64,000 nt of DNA from Gammaproteobacteria bacterium (GCA_022600955.1 JAHZJK010000006.1:123643-187642), one strand, 5' to 3'; counted from the stretch's first letter, positions 45,666-55,105 are shown. Notes: generated from the sequence alone by a model not told the origin. A program made the numbers and translations.

Positions 45666-47309
45666 ATGGCAGAAATTACGGGTGCGGATGCGATCGTCGA
45701 ATCGTTGATCGCGAATGACGTGGATACGATGTTCGGCTTGCCGGGAGGACAGCTCGATCACCTGTTCGACTCAATCTATAGAAGCGAGCGAAAGGTCAAT
45801 ATCATCCACTCGCGCCACGAACAAGGCGCAGCGTATATGGCATTTGGTTATGCTCAGACAACCGGCAAACCAGGTGTTTTCGCAGTTGTACCAGGCCCCG
45901 GACTGCTCAATACCACAGCCGCTCTTTGTACTGCATGGGCCTGTAACTCTCCTGTTTTGGCCATTTCCGGCCAGGTTCATCTCGACGGTATCGATAGCGG
46001 CTATGGACACCTTCACGAAATCCCTGATCAGCTGGGCATGATTAGTCATATAACGAAATCCGCTGAACGCATAAACAAGGGATCAGACACACCTGATGTC
46101 ATGCAACGAGCATTCGAAGAATTGAAATCAGGCCGCCCTCAACCCGTTGAAGTCGAAATGCCGATGGACGTCATGGGGGACAGTGCCGAGACCAGGGCCG
46201 CTGTAAGAGCCGAGCGTCGCGAACCGCCGGTCGTCGATATCGACCAGGTCAAGGCAGCCGCAAAAATCCTGCTCGCTGCGAAGAATCCAATGATCGTAAT
46301 TGGTTCTGGTGCCCTGGACGCGGGAGCTTCGTTGTTAGCCGTTGCGGAACGGCTTCAGGCTCCCGTGGTTTCCAAGCGGAAGGGCAAAGGAGTCGTCTCG
46401 GACGATCACTACCTGAGTCAGAATTTGCCTGCGGGTCACAGACTCTGGGGGAAGGCCGATGCCGTCCTGGCGGTCGGTACGCGTCTGAAAATGCCGCTGA
46501 CAATGTGGGGCAAGGACGAGCAACTCAAGCTGATTCGAATCGACATTGACGCAAAGGAAATGACTCGTATTTGCGACCCTGAGGTCGGAATTCTGGCTGA
46601 TGCTGATCACGCTCTAACTGCCCTGCTCAGTGAACTTGAGCACGCGGGCGGCTCGGTAAGCAGTCGCGAGGAAGAGCTGACTAATCTGAAACTGGACCTC
46701 CGTGCGGACATGTTGCAACACGTTGCTCCGCAAATGGCCTATCTCGATACTATTCGGGAAGTTATGCCACGAAACGGATATTTCATTGATGAGGTTACCC
46801 AGGTCGGGTTCGTTTCATGGTCGGGATTCCCTGTGTATGAGCCCCGACATTTTGTATCAGCAGCTCAGCAAGGTACTTTGGGCTATGGTCTTGCAACAGC
46901 TTTGGGAGTCGCGGCCGCTCACCCTGACAAACCAGTCGTCGCGATCAGTGGTGACGGGGGCTATATGTTCAATATTCAGGAGCTCGCGACAGCTGTCCAG
47001 TATCAACTGAATCTCGTGTCTATCGTATTTAATGACAACAAGTACACGAATGTGCAGAGGCAACAGGATGAGTGGTTCGAAGGCCGGCGAATATGTTCTG
47101 ACCTGCACAATCCGGACTTCATGAAACTCGCAGATGCATATGGCGCCAGCGGCTATCGGGTCAATTCGCCGGAGAGCTTGAAGGAGATCTTGCCCAAGGC
47201 TCTTGCGGAGAACGGACCGACGATTATTGAAGTCACGATCGACGAGCGTATGCCGACACCATGGCGATATATACTCATGGAGCAGAACCGCAAGACCCTT
47301 TGCGCCTAA
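45666..47309 (+). CDS. TPP-dependent enzyme of the acetolactate synthase/decarboxylase superfamily
   Basis: A 547-residue three-domain ThDP enzyme. SRHEQGAAYMAFGYA has the cofactor-activating Glu, and SGDGGYMFNIQELATAVQY ... FNDNKY binds ThDP-Mg. The FAD-binding region of true acetolactate synthase is not evident, and the C-terminal end is family-variable, so it may be a 2-oxoacid decarboxylase (arylpyruvate, benzoylformate, sulfopyruvate) or a lyase. GGGGACTGT lies before ATG 45666. A perfect operator copy lies at 45595-45606, so it is probably in the same regulon as the aromatic operon. First of three co-directional genes. Confidence 0.87.
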   Translation: MAEITGADAIVESLIANDVDTMFGLPGGQLDHLFDSIYRSERKVNIIHSRHEQGAAYMAFGYAQTTGKPGVFAVVPGPGLLNTTAALCTAWACNSPVLAISGQVHLDGIDSGYGHLHEIPDQLGMISHITKSAERINKGSDTPDVMQRAFEELKSGRPQPVEVEMPMDVMGDSAETRAAVRAERREPPVVDIDQVKAAAKILLAAKNPMIVIGSGALDAGASLLAVAERLQAPVVSKRKGKGVVSDDHYLSQNLPAGHRLWGKADAVLAVGTRLKMPLTMWGKDEQLKLIRIDIDAKEMTRICDPEVGILADADHALTALLSELEHAGGSVSSREEELTNLKLDLRADMLQHVAPQMAYLDTIREVMPRNGYFIDEVTQVGFVSWSGFPVYEPRHFVSAAQQGTLGYGLATALGVAAAHPDKPVVAISGDGGYMFNIQELATAVQYQLNLVSIVFNDNKYTNVQRQQDEWFEGRRICSDLHNPDFMKLADAYGASGYRVNSPESLKEILPKALAENGPTIIEVTIDERMPTPWRYILMEQNRKTLCA

Positions 47310-47329
47310 TACAACAATAAGGATTCGAG

Positions 47330-48478
47330 ATGGGGGACTTCAGCTTGCCGTTGGTATCGGCGGATAACGTTTTCGCAATGGGCACTGTGCTCATTGGCCT
47401 GGCCTATTTCGGCTTCTGGATCGACAATCATCCAATTGGCAAGAAGACGTCGGGCGTCGTTTGGGTCCTCGTCCTGGCGATGGCTTTGTCGAATTTTCGA
47501 ATTATCCCGTTTACATCGCCTGCCTACGATTTCGTCGGCGGCTACATGGTTTCACTGGCCATCCCCCTCTTGTTGTTCAAGGCAGATATTCGGCGAATCT
47601 TTCGAGAAAGCGGCAAAGTCATAATCACGTTCTTCATCGCTTCGGCGGCAACCGTAGCGGGAGCAATTATCGGTTTCTTTCTCCTGGACCTTGGCGAAAT
47701 TGGCCCGAAGGTTGCCGGCACATACACAGGCGGCTACGTGGGTGGAGCCGTCAATTTCCTCGCGGTATCACAGGTTGTGGAAATGACGGAATCCCAGTTC
47801 ACGTCTGCAATAAGTGCCAGTAGTGTCGTCAGTATTCTCGCATTGATGATGCTTATCGCCATACCGACAGTGAAGACGATTACCAAGTTCATACCCACAC
47901 AGTTCTCAGACACTATCGACGACGCGGAGAAAGAACAACTCAAGGACTCGTCTCGTTCGAAAGTCTATCTGCGTCACCTCACCGGTGCGCTCGCGCTAAG
48001 TTTTGGTATTTGCGCTGTCGCTGGTGCAATTGGCAATGCAATCGGCCAAAGCCAGTACAACATTTTGTTTGTAACAATACTCACAATCATAATAGCCAAT
48101 GCATTTCCAAAGGCCATGGATCGACTCGAGGGAGAATTCGAGCTTGGCATGATCTTCATGTACGTGTTTTTTGCGATGGTCGGATCGAGCACCAACGCGA
48201 CAGCATTCCTGGGCTCCGCGATGGTGTTGTTCTTTTATGGCATGACTATCATCATCTTGCACCTGGTGATCGTTCTCGGGGCCGCTAAGTTGTTGAAGAT
48301 CGACTTGGCAGAAGCCATTGTTGCTTCGGGGGCAGCCCTCGTTGGCCCAGCCGTTACTGCGGCGATAGCAATTTCGCAAGGCTGGCGGACTTTGGTAACA
48401 CCGGCAATAATGTGCGGCATCTTCGGCTATGTTATCGGCACATTCATAGGTGTAGCCGTGACCCAATTCCTGATGTAG
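47330..48478 (+). CDS. DUF819-family membrane protein (putative transporter)
   Basis: A 382-residue protein with about ten hydrophobic helices, the AGTYTGGYVGGAVNF segment and LIGLAYFGFWIDNHPIGK N-terminal pattern of DUF819/YjcL-type integral membrane proteins, often viewed as transporters of unknown substrate. AAGGATTCGAG precedes ATG 47330. Co-transcribed with the ThDP enzyme (20-base gap). Confidence 0.84.
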   Translation: MGDFSLPLVSADNVFAMGTVLIGLAYFGFWIDNHPIGKKTSGVVWVLVLAMALSNFRIIPFTSPAYDFVGGYMVSLAIPLLLFKADIRRIFRESGKVIITFFIASAATVAGAIIGFFLLDLGEIGPKVAGTYTGGYVGGAVNFLAVSQVVEMTESQFTSAISASSVVSILALMMLIAIPTVKTITKFIPTQFSDTIDDAEKEQLKDSSRSKVYLRHLTGALALSFGICAVAGAIGNAIGQSQYNILFVTILTIIIANAFPKAMDRLEGEFELGMIFMYVFFAMVGSSTNATAFLGSAMVLFFYGMTIIILHLVIVLGAAKLLKIDLAEAIVASGAALVGPAVTAAIAISQGWRTLVTPAIMCGIFGYVIGTFIGVAVTQFLM

Positions 48479-48488
48479 TAAGACCCCA

Positions 48489-50066
48489 TTGGGCAAATTT
48501 CAAAACACAATTATTGTTCTTGCACTGACGTTCGCTTGTGTAGCGTGTTCTGTGAGCGAAACATTCGCTTCCGGGAACACCGTTCGGCCGAACATCCTGA
48601 TTATTCTTACTGACAACCAGAGCCCAACACTGCTCGGAACCTACGGCAATTCCGAAGTATCAACACCGAATATTGACCGACTTGCGTCAGAGGGTATTGT
48701 TTTCGAGCACGCGTTCGCCATTAGCGGCGTCTGCTCGCCAACAAGGGCCTCACTAATGACGGGTTTGATGCCCTCGCAACATGGCGTTCACAACGCATTG
48801 CCCACTGACCCTGCTCGAATCGGAATTCCGGCATGGTCGGCGGTTGGCGAGTTTCGGACGTTGCCGCTCACCTTGTCGCAGGCAGGATACCGAACGGCAT
48901 TGGTCGGAAAATACCACCTGGGTACCCACGATAAACCACAACTTGGCTTTGACCACTGGGTCACAATGGAAACTGGCCATACGAAGTCGTTTGTTGACAC
49001 GGATGTCATCGACAACGGAAAGCGGATACAGGTTTCGGGTCACATTACTGATTTCTGGACAGACACGGCAATAGATTTTCTTGCATCTCATGATCAAAGC
49101 CGACCGTTTTTTCTATTCCTCTCGTACAATGGTCCGTACATTCTCCCGCCCGTTGTAACGAATTCGCCGCACAGTCCGTTTGCCGAAAACTATCGAGAAA
49201 ATCCGCCGAGTTTTCCGCAGTTGCCTGTACATGAGTACTTGAGAAACTGGGCAATTGACTCGAAACCCAGTTCCCATATGCAGGCTGAATCAACGCATGC
49301 ATGGGCCGCCATAAATGCGTTAAACAACCCACGAGCAATAATCAACGCTGCAGCGGAAACCAGTCATGTAGATGCCGGCGTTGGCCGTGTTCTGGATTCT
49401 CTCCAGCAATTGGGGCTGGATGAAAACACGCTCGTGATCTATACGTCTGACCAGGGATCTGCCTATGGTCAGCATGGGCTCTGGGGCAATACCTCCTGGG
49501 CCTACCCTTTCCCGGCCTTTGATAGCCACCTCGCAATTCCGCTGATCCTCAGACAGCCGGGTGCTATTGCCCCTGGGCAACGAACAACCGCGCTAGCCAG
49601 TCAGATAGATCTTTTTCCGACAATTGTTGAGTTCGCCGGTCTAACCGAGATTGAAATTGATGGTGCGACCGGGCGCAGCCTGTTACCCGAGATGAGTGGA
49701 CACGGTGTACGTCCGGAGGCTCGAGTGTTCTTTGAATTCATCACCATGCGTGGAGTCAGAACAGCTGAATGGAAATTCGTCAAAAGATTCCCGGACGGCC
49801 CCAATGAACTTTACCGCGTGTCAGACGACCCGGAGGAACTGGTTAACCTCATCGATGACATCCGTTTCGCCGATACTGTTGCGGAGTTATCACGATCTGT
49901 CGACGACTTTTTCGATGCGAACGCCAGCCCTGTTTTCGATTTGTGGCACGGTGGCACTGGCAAGGGACGCCTGATCGAAGACTACGGCAAGAACAGCATT
50001 TTTGAGACTCGGTTTCCCGATTGGCGCGACCCATATATCGAACAGCCGAAGGTCTTTCCGCACTAA
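48489..50066 (+). CDS. Sulfatase, lipoprotein (Cys-type)
   Basis: A 525-residue sulfatase with lipoprotein signal (ALTFACVACS lipobox). ILIILTDNQSPTLLGTYG binds metal and SGVCSPTRASLMTGLM holds the C-x-P-x-R motif converted to formylglycine. The start TTG at 48489 is the only suitable one; no strong ribosome site, so translation may be coupled to the DUF819 gene eleven bases upstream. It differs from the sulfatase at 41304 and lacks an SSS partner. Likely substrates are sulfated organic molecules. Confidence 0.86.
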   Translation: MGKFQNTIIVLALTFACVACSVSETFASGNTVRPNILIILTDNQSPTLLGTYGNSEVSTPNIDRLASEGIVFEHAFAISGVCSPTRASLMTGLMPSQHGVHNALPTDPARIGIPAWSAVGEFRTLPLTLSQAGYRTALVGKYHLGTHDKPQLGFDHWVTMETGHTKSFVDTDVIDNGKRIQVSGHITDFWTDTAIDFLASHDQSRPFFLFLSYNGPYILPPVVTNSPHSPFAENYRENPPSFPQLPVHEYLRNWAIDSKPSSHMQAESTHAWAAINALNNPRAIINAAAETSHVDAGVGRVLDSLQQLGLDENTLVIYTSDQGSAYGQHGLWGNTSWAYPFPAFDSHLAIPLILRQPGAIAPGQRTTALASQIDLFPTIVEFAGLTEIEIDGATGRSLLPEMSGHGVRPEARVFFEFITMRGVRTAEWKFVKRFPDGPNELYRVSDDPEELVNLIDDIRFADTVAELSRSVDDFFDANASPVFDLWHGGTGKGRLIEDYGKNSIFETRFPDWRDPYIEQPKVFPH

Positions 50067-50073
50067 CTTCGAA

Positions 50074-50484
50074 TCAGGGCGAGTAATCCACTTCGCAAAT
50101 ACCGCCTACGCGTTGCATGCTGTCATCGGTGTACTGCATGACCTCGATGAAAATCCCACTGGGGTCATGACAGGTGAACATCCAGAGACGATCACCACTA
50201 AATCGTTTTTCACTGACTTCAACGCCTGCACCAATGGCCTTCTCCCGAGTCTGATCTATGTCATCCGTTTCAATAGCGAAGTGATTGATGATTCCCTCTG
50301 ATTGCGACTTTCTATTCAGCACGACTTCAATATATGATTCATTTTCAAACGCAAGATAGTAGCCGACCAACAAACCGGATTTGTTTTGAAAATCGAACTG
50401 GCGGCGAAGCCCTAATGCGCGGTAGAACGCCTCGGTCTTTTGCAGATCCTGCGTCTCAATACAGACGTGCGCCAGCCTTGTCAT
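50074..50484 (-). CDS. VOC-superfamily protein (glyoxalase/bleomycin resistance fold)
   Basis: A 136-residue VOC protein: RLAHVCIETQDLQKTEAFY with first metal His, VGYYLAFENESYIEVV and HDPSGIFIEVMQY with later ligands. The family includes isomerases, dioxygenases and resistance proteins; the exact reaction is open. ATG at 50484 shares ATGA with the SDR stop; the operon runs SDR, Gfo/Idh, SDR, VOC from 53146. Confidence 0.86.
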   Translation of the reverse strand: MTRLAHVCIETQDLQKTEAFYRALGLRRQFDFQNKSGLLVGYYLAFENESYIEVVLNRKSQSEGIINHFAIETDDIDQTREKAIGAGVEVSEKRFSGDRLWMFTCHDPSGIFIEVMQYTDDSMQRVGGICEVDYSP

Positions 50485-51365
50485 TCTGACTCTCCCGCGG
50501 TCGGAGCGACCTCGCCATTGCTCCACCAGTCTGAACCGGATACGCCGCGTAAAAAATCATCCCTTTCGGTGTCGTTTTGGGCGAACATTTTCTGCAATAC
50601 CATCTTCGCAACAGCATCTGCTGGCCAGCGCAATTGCTCACCACTAGACGATGCGATCGTTACCATTAGGTTGGCAATATCCTTGGGATCCAGCGCACCT
50701 TTCAGTGACTCGTACACACCACGTAATTTGGTTTCAACCAAAGTACGATAGGGTGAATCTGCCGGGTAGCCTTCCGGCATGACGTCGTCACCTTTGTCTG
50801 GAAATATCTGTGTGCTGTACATGCCCGCCTGGATCAACGAGAGTTTTATGTTCCATCGATCGACTTCATGCCGCAGGGCTTCACTCGCACCCTCGAGTGC
50901 GAATTTGCTGCCCGTATACGCAACATCCCCAGGCAATCCCGCGATTCCGGATAGCGAACTCACCATTATGATGTGGCCACTTTGCTGCTCTCTCATGTGT
51001 GGCAGTACGGCTTTGCTCAATAGCATTGGTCCGAAGAAATTTGTCTCCATTACGAGTCGAATTTCTGCCTCGTCAAGGTCCTCAAATGCCCCGGGGCGAA
51101 GAATTCCGGCATTGTTGACGAGTACGTCGACAGCACCGTATTTTTCAACAACATTTTCGAAGAATTCATCGAACGTGCCAGACTCCGTCACGTCAAGCGC
51201 GAGAACATCGACACGCAGGTCTTCTTGACTCGCCAAGTCCCGTAGTACTTCGCTTTTCTCGGGATTGCGCATTGTCGCTATGACCGAATCGCCATTGCGG
51301 GCGAACGCCAGTGCGGCCTGCAATCCAAAGCCGCTACTGGATCCTGTAATTACAACGACTGCCAT
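50481..51365 (-). CDS. SDR family oxidoreductase
   Basis: A 294-residue SDR with ITGSSSGFGLQAALAFA (Gly motif, Phe variant common in 17-beta-HSD-like SDRs), NNAGILRPGA and YTGSKFALEG active site. The C-terminus is longer than usual. AGGAG six bases before ATG 51365. Together with the Gfo/Idh and SDR genes upstream it forms a small dehydrogenase operon. Confidence 0.87.
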   Translation of the reverse strand: MAVVVITGSSSGFGLQAALAFARNGDSVIATMRNPEKSEVLRDLASQEDLRVDVLALDVTESGTFDEFFENVVEKYGAVDVLVNNAGILRPGAFEDLDEAEIRLVMETNFFGPMLLSKAVLPHMREQQSGHIIMVSSLSGIAGLPGDVAYTGSKFALEGASEALRHEVDRWNIKLSLIQAGMYSTQIFPDKGDDVMPEGYPADSPYRTLVETKLRGVYESLKGALDPKDIANLMVTIASSSGEQLRWPADAVAKMVLQKMFAQNDTERDDFLRGVSGSDWWSNGEVAPTAGESE

Positions 51366-51386
51366 CAAAATCTCCTGGTCTGAATT

Positions 51387-52391
51387 TCACGTCAAATTTT
51401 CCATCGGGTAGCGCATACCAATCTGGTCTCGAATAAGATCCATCGTATTCATGATGGCAAGCGTTTCATTGAGAGGCATTAGATTGCACTCAGTATCGCC
51501 ATCGCGTATGGCATTGGCGGCAGCAACCGCTTGATATTGATAGCCATTGCCAATTATCGGCAGCTCAAACGCCTGAACGTCCTCACCATTGATCTGTAGA
51601 TCAATTCTGGTCGGCGCAAACATCGGCGCGTGAACGTAAATCCGCCCGCGCTTTCCCAGTATCGTCATATCGGGAGACGACGTCACATTGAGCGACACAT
51701 AGAGTATTGCGGTCCTGCCACCCTCGTACTGAAGCAAAACAGAATCTTGCTCGTCGACATCGAAGTCACCGATACTCCCGCACGCCTTCACCTGATCTGG
51801 GTCCCCGAGAATCATCGACGCCGCTGAAACCGGGTAAACTCCAGCGTCCAACAGGACACCGCCACCGAGCTCCGGCTGCCACAAATAGGCTTCTGCATCC
51901 CGATCGGGTTGAAAGCCACCACCGGCCAGAATGAGCTGAACATCGCCTATCGCGTCTTCAGCCAGCAACTCTCTTAGTTTCCCGAATGACGGTAGAAAGC
52001 GCGTCCACATCGCCTCCATCAGGAATAGCTTGCGCTTTCGCGCAAGGTCAATAACCTCTCTTGCTTCATGTGCATTGATCGCGAAGGGCTTTTCGCAGAG
52101 AACACCCTTGCCAGCATGCAAGCACATGATGCTGTCGCTCTTATGGCGAGAGTGCGGCGTCGCAATGTATACGAGATCAATCTCCGGATCATCTGCGAGC
52201 GCATCGTAGGAGGAGTAGGACTTGCCTATGTCATGCAAACTCGCAAACGCATCGGCTGAGGAAGCGCGTCGTGAGGCTACTGCAACAGTCTTGATATTTT
52301 CTGCATGGATCAGGCTAGTGGCGAAGGAGTGCGCCATGTTTCCAGTTCCGAGAATCCCGACCCTGACGTGATTGTCGTTCACGATTTTCAA
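51387..52391 (-). CDS. Gfo/Idh/MocA-family oxidoreductase
   Basis: A 334-residue NAD(P)-dependent dehydrogenase: VGILGTGNMAHSFA cofactor site, VLCEKPFAINAHEA with the catalytic Lys (EKP) and GGGVLLDAGVYPV. It resembles dihydrodiol dehydrogenase-type members. The likely start is TTG at 52391 overlapping the SDR stop by TTGA; a GTG nine bases inside is the alternative. Substrate unknown. Confidence 0.85.
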   Translation of the reverse strand: MKIVNDNHVRVGILGTGNMAHSFATSLIHAENIKTVAVASRRASSADAFASLHDIGKSYSSYDALADDPEIDLVYIATPHSRHKSDSIMCLHAGKGVLCEKPFAINAHEAREVIDLARKRKLFLMEAMWTRFLPSFGKLRELLAEDAIGDVQLILAGGGFQPDRDAEAYLWQPELGGGVLLDAGVYPVSAASMILGDPDQVKACGSIGDFDVDEQDSVLLQYEGGRTAILYVSLNVTSSPDMTILGKRGRIYVHAPMFAPTRIDLQINGEDVQAFELPIIGNGYQYQAVAAANAIRDGDTECNLMPLNETLAIMNTMDLIRDQIGMRYPMENLT

Positions 52392-53146
52392 TGTCCACCC
52401 GCCAGCGAGAACCCACCATCGACGAGAAGATTGGTGCCCGTAATGTAAGACGCCTCATTGCTCGCCAGAAACCAAATGGCATTCGCAATCTCCTCCGGTG
52501 CCGCGGCCCTGTTGAGCAACCCGGTACCTGCCGTCATCTCCTCAAGTTGTTGCTCGCTGACGCCCTGCTCGGCAAATCGATCAATATGGTAGTCGGTAAT
52601 TGTCGTACCAGGGGAAATCGCATTCACTCGTACGCCATCACTGCCATGCTCAATTGCAGCGCTCTTCACCAAAGCGAGCACACCCGCCTTACTCGCGTCA
52701 TAGGCCGCCATACCAGCAGAGCCGCAGACCGCATTGTTGGAAGACACGACTACAATCGACCCACTCTTGCGCTGTGACATGCCAGGTAGCACAGCACGAC
52801 AGCAATTCGCAACACCGGCCAGGTTGACGGCCAGTACGCGGCGCCACGTCTCTTCAGTCGTATCAATGACAGTGCCTGCAGTTTGAATTCCCGCGCACGC
52901 CACAAGAATATCGATCTGGCCGAAATCGGTACCAAGACGCGTGCATTCAGACGCATCGGCAACGTCAATTGCGCAAGCCATGGCATGAGCGCCGTTTGCG
53001 TTTAGTTCATCACAGGTGCGCTTTACGGCAACGGCGTTGACATCTGCAATGATCACAGTGAGTCCCTCCGATACCATTCTCTCGGCGACGGCCCTGCCGA
53101 TGCCTGAAGCGCCCCCTGTAATGATCGCCTGCTTGCATTCCTGCAC
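52388..53146 (-). CDS. SDR family oxidoreductase
   Basis: A 252-residue classical SDR: ITGGASGIGRAVAERM, NAVNLAGVAN-like segment (LAVNLAGVANCC), catalytic SVVV-type strand SSNNAVCG and YDASKAG, and C-terminal YITGTNLLVDGGFSLAGGH. GTG at 53146 is preferred because AGGAGG stands six bases upstream; a TTG start at 53179 is weaker. First gene of its operon; it diverges from the MDR gene across an operator copy at 53236. Confidence 0.87.
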   Translation of the reverse strand: MQECKQAIITGGASGIGRAVAERMVSEGLTVIIADVNAVAVKRTCDELNANGAHAMACAIDVADASECTRLGTDFGQIDILVACAGIQTAGTVIDTTEETWRRVLAVNLAGVANCCRAVLPGMSQRKSGSIVVVSSNNAVCGSAGMAAYDASKAGVLALVKSAAIEHGSDGVRVNAISPGTTITDYHIDRFAEQGVSEQQLEEMTAGTGLLNRAAAPEEIANAIWFLASNEASYITGTNLLVDGGFSLAGGH

Positions 53147-53235
53147 AGCTTCCCTCCTCGAGCAGTTTTCCTGGCACAAAGCGACCGATGAAGCGCACTT
53201 GCAACCAGACGGTAGTTCGGTCTAAGGTAAAATAA

Positions 53236-53249
53236 GTTTATATATAAAT
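53236..53249. promoter_or_regulatory. Operator-like site I
   Basis: GTTTATATATAAAT with perfect 12-bp core, between the divergent SDR (52388-53146) and MDR genes. Confidence 0.75.
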
Positions 53250-53265
53250 CAATTCGGTGATTGTC

Positions 53266-54264
53266 ATGCCAGAGCGAATAGTTTTTCCGAAAAAGGGGCA
53301 AACAAGGCTGGAGAGCTTTGAATTGCCGGACATGGGCGACAACGATGTACGCGTGCGTACTCAATACAGCGTTATGAGCATCGGTACAGAAACAACGATA
53401 CTGCATCAGAAATATGCTCCGGACACCCATTTCGCCAAGTGGTTTTCGTTTCCACAAACGAAGACCGGCGTCCAAGCGATCGCGGTAGTTGAAAAAGTCG
53501 GACGCTCAGTCACGGAACATTCGCCCGGCGACACCGTTTTCATGCGTATGGCGCATGGATCACACCAAGTCATTGCCACGCAGAATCTGACGCCTGTACC
53601 AGCAGGAATTGATCTCAAGAATGCGTGTTGGTGTGGCCTCGCCAAAACTGCATTCCGGGCGGCCTGGGCGGCTGATTTCCGATACGGTGCGTCCGTGCTC
53701 GTAATCGGCGCTGGGCCAGTCGGTCAGATGGTCACACGTTGGGCCGCCGCCGCGGGCGTTTCTGACCTGGCCGTTGCCGATATTTCAGAGGCGCGCCTGC
53801 GACACGCAATCGACGGAGGCGCGACGATAACATTTGCCGGCAATATAGCCGACAACAGCGATTCTGTTGGAATGCTCGACGGCGGCAGAGGACCCTCGAC
53901 TATTATCGATACGACAGGCAATCCGAGCGCGCTCAGTTACGCACTAAGTTTCGCCGCAAAATTTGGAAAAATTATTCTGCTTGGGGATACCGGCTACCCA
54001 GATCGGCAACAGCTGACATCGGATCTGATGGAGAAGGGCCTGACCATTCAGGCCACCCATGATAGCCACGACCGTGATGGCTGGACGCAGCGGCGAGTTG
54101 ACAAGAAATTCTTCGAACTCGTCGCAGCAGGCCGCTTCAATCTAGACGGTCTGATTACGCATGAGTTTGCGCCGGAAGACAACGAGGAAGCGTACCGTCT
54201 GGCGGAACAACAACGCAATGAAACCCTGGGCATTTTGTACGACTGGACTCGGCAGGAATATTAG
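53266..54264 (+). CDS. MDR-family dehydrogenase (alcohol-dehydrogenase-like)
   Basis: A 332-residue medium-chain dehydrogenase. Cofactor site SVLVIGAGPVGQMVTRWA; ALSYALSFAAKFGKIILLGD after it. The usual catalytic zinc cysteine region is weak (MSIGTETTILHQKY), so it may be a zinc-free MDR. ATG at 53266 chosen; GTG 53257 is possible. A perfect TTTATATATAAA copy lies 18-29 bases upstream, placing it in the shared regulon. Confidence 0.84.
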   Translation: MPERIVFPKKGQTRLESFELPDMGDNDVRVRTQYSVMSIGTETTILHQKYAPDTHFAKWFSFPQTKTGVQAIAVVEKVGRSVTEHSPGDTVFMRMAHGSHQVIATQNLTPVPAGIDLKNACWCGLAKTAFRAAWAADFRYGASVLVIGAGPVGQMVTRWAAAAGVSDLAVADISEARLRHAIDGGATITFAGNIADNSDSVGMLDGGRGPSTIIDTTGNPSALSYALSFAAKFGKIILLGDTGYPDRQQLTSDLMEKGLTIQATHDSHDRDGWTQRRVDKKFFELVAAGRFNLDGLITHEFAPEDNEEAYRLAEQQRNETLGILYDWTRQEY

Positions 54265-54289
54265 TTATCGATGCCTTCGTTTGTGCACG

Positions 54290-54721
54290 TCAGGTCCGAT
54301 TTGCCTTGAATTGCTCGAGCACGATCCGGATATCATCAGGAATACGTTTTGACTGAAGATTGCCATCGTCTTTGATCTCTGCGAAAACACGTGTAGCTGT
54401 TCCCTCACAAATCGGGACACCGGTGTCGAGATTTAGTGCGTCGCATTGCCAACGAAGCGTTTTTTCTCGAATTTCCAATAGAGTGAGCTTGCATTGAACT
54501 CGTTGCCCATACGCCGCGGGGCCAACAAAGCGGAAGCCGATTTCACCCATCACAAAGGCGCTGCGATCGTCGTCAATCATTCGGTTGATCGGGTACCCGA
54601 TCGTGCGGAAAAGCTCATGTTCGATTTCGTTGAACCACGCCACTTCCCTCGCGTAGTAAACCAGGCCAAAGGGATCTGATTCCCCCCAGTTGACAGTCAG
54701 TTCCTGAACGTATGCCGACAT
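54290..54721 (-). CDS. Hotdog-fold acyl-CoA thioesterase (4-hydroxybenzoyl-CoA type)
   Basis: A 143-residue 4HBT-family thioesterase: VNWGESDPFGLVYYAREV holds the catalytic Asp region, and VQCKLTLLEIREKTLRWQC follows. It hydrolyses aryl- or acyl-CoA, possibly relieving CoA trapping during aromatic degradation. Starts with ATG at 54721; GGAG lies about 11 bases upstream. Convergent with the MDR gene. Confidence 0.87.
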   Translation of the reverse strand: MSAYVQELTVNWGESDPFGLVYYAREVAWFNEIEHELFRTIGYPINRMIDDDRSAFVMGEIGFRFVGPAAYGQRVQCKLTLLEIREKTLRWQCDALNLDTGVPICEGTATRVFAEIKDDGNLQSKRIPDDIRIVLEQFKANRT

Positions 54722-54860
54722 TGCTAGTCAAACTCCTGTATGGCTTGTGTTTTCGCTCGATCTGCGCCGCCATTATCATTGATTCGCCAAAGCTAGGGAA
54801 TGCTTTGTGAAAAACCAGTTCATACTTCCTTTTTTCTGTGCGCACTTTGTTCGTCATTGC

Positions 54861-55105
54861 ATGCTGAAACAATCGCAATCATCGTCACAGGCAGCCTTGG
54901 GAGCGCTCTGGGGCCGGCGATTGCGGAGCAGGGCCATACGATTGTCTATGGTTCCAGGAAACCGGGCAGCGACAAGGTTCAGGACCTGGTTGCGATCACC
55001 GCTGGAGACGCAACGGCCACAACGCCAAAAGATGCCGTACGAGGCGCTGAAGTCGTCGTTCTGGCTGTTCCCGGACTCCTGGTGGAGGAGATCACCGGGC
55101 ATTGA
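54861..55105 (+). pseudogene. Fragment of an NADP/F420-type oxidoreductase (NpdG-like)
   Basis: The frame encodes ETIAIIVTGSLGSALGP, then GHTIVYGSRKPG and AVRGAEVVVLAVPGLLVE, matching the Rossmann half of coenzyme-F420-dependent NADP oxidoreductase-like proteins. It stops after about 80 residues, whereas relatives have about 200; the C-terminal half is absent. The only ATG (54861) is out of frame with the homologous stretch by two bases, suggesting a small insertion. It collides with the Usp gene end, so it is probably a decayed remnant. Confidence 0.6.

Noticed and set aside
45467..45718. Short open frame upstream of the ThDP enzyme
   Set aside because: No ribosome site, no homology, and it runs through an operator copy and into the ThDP gene.
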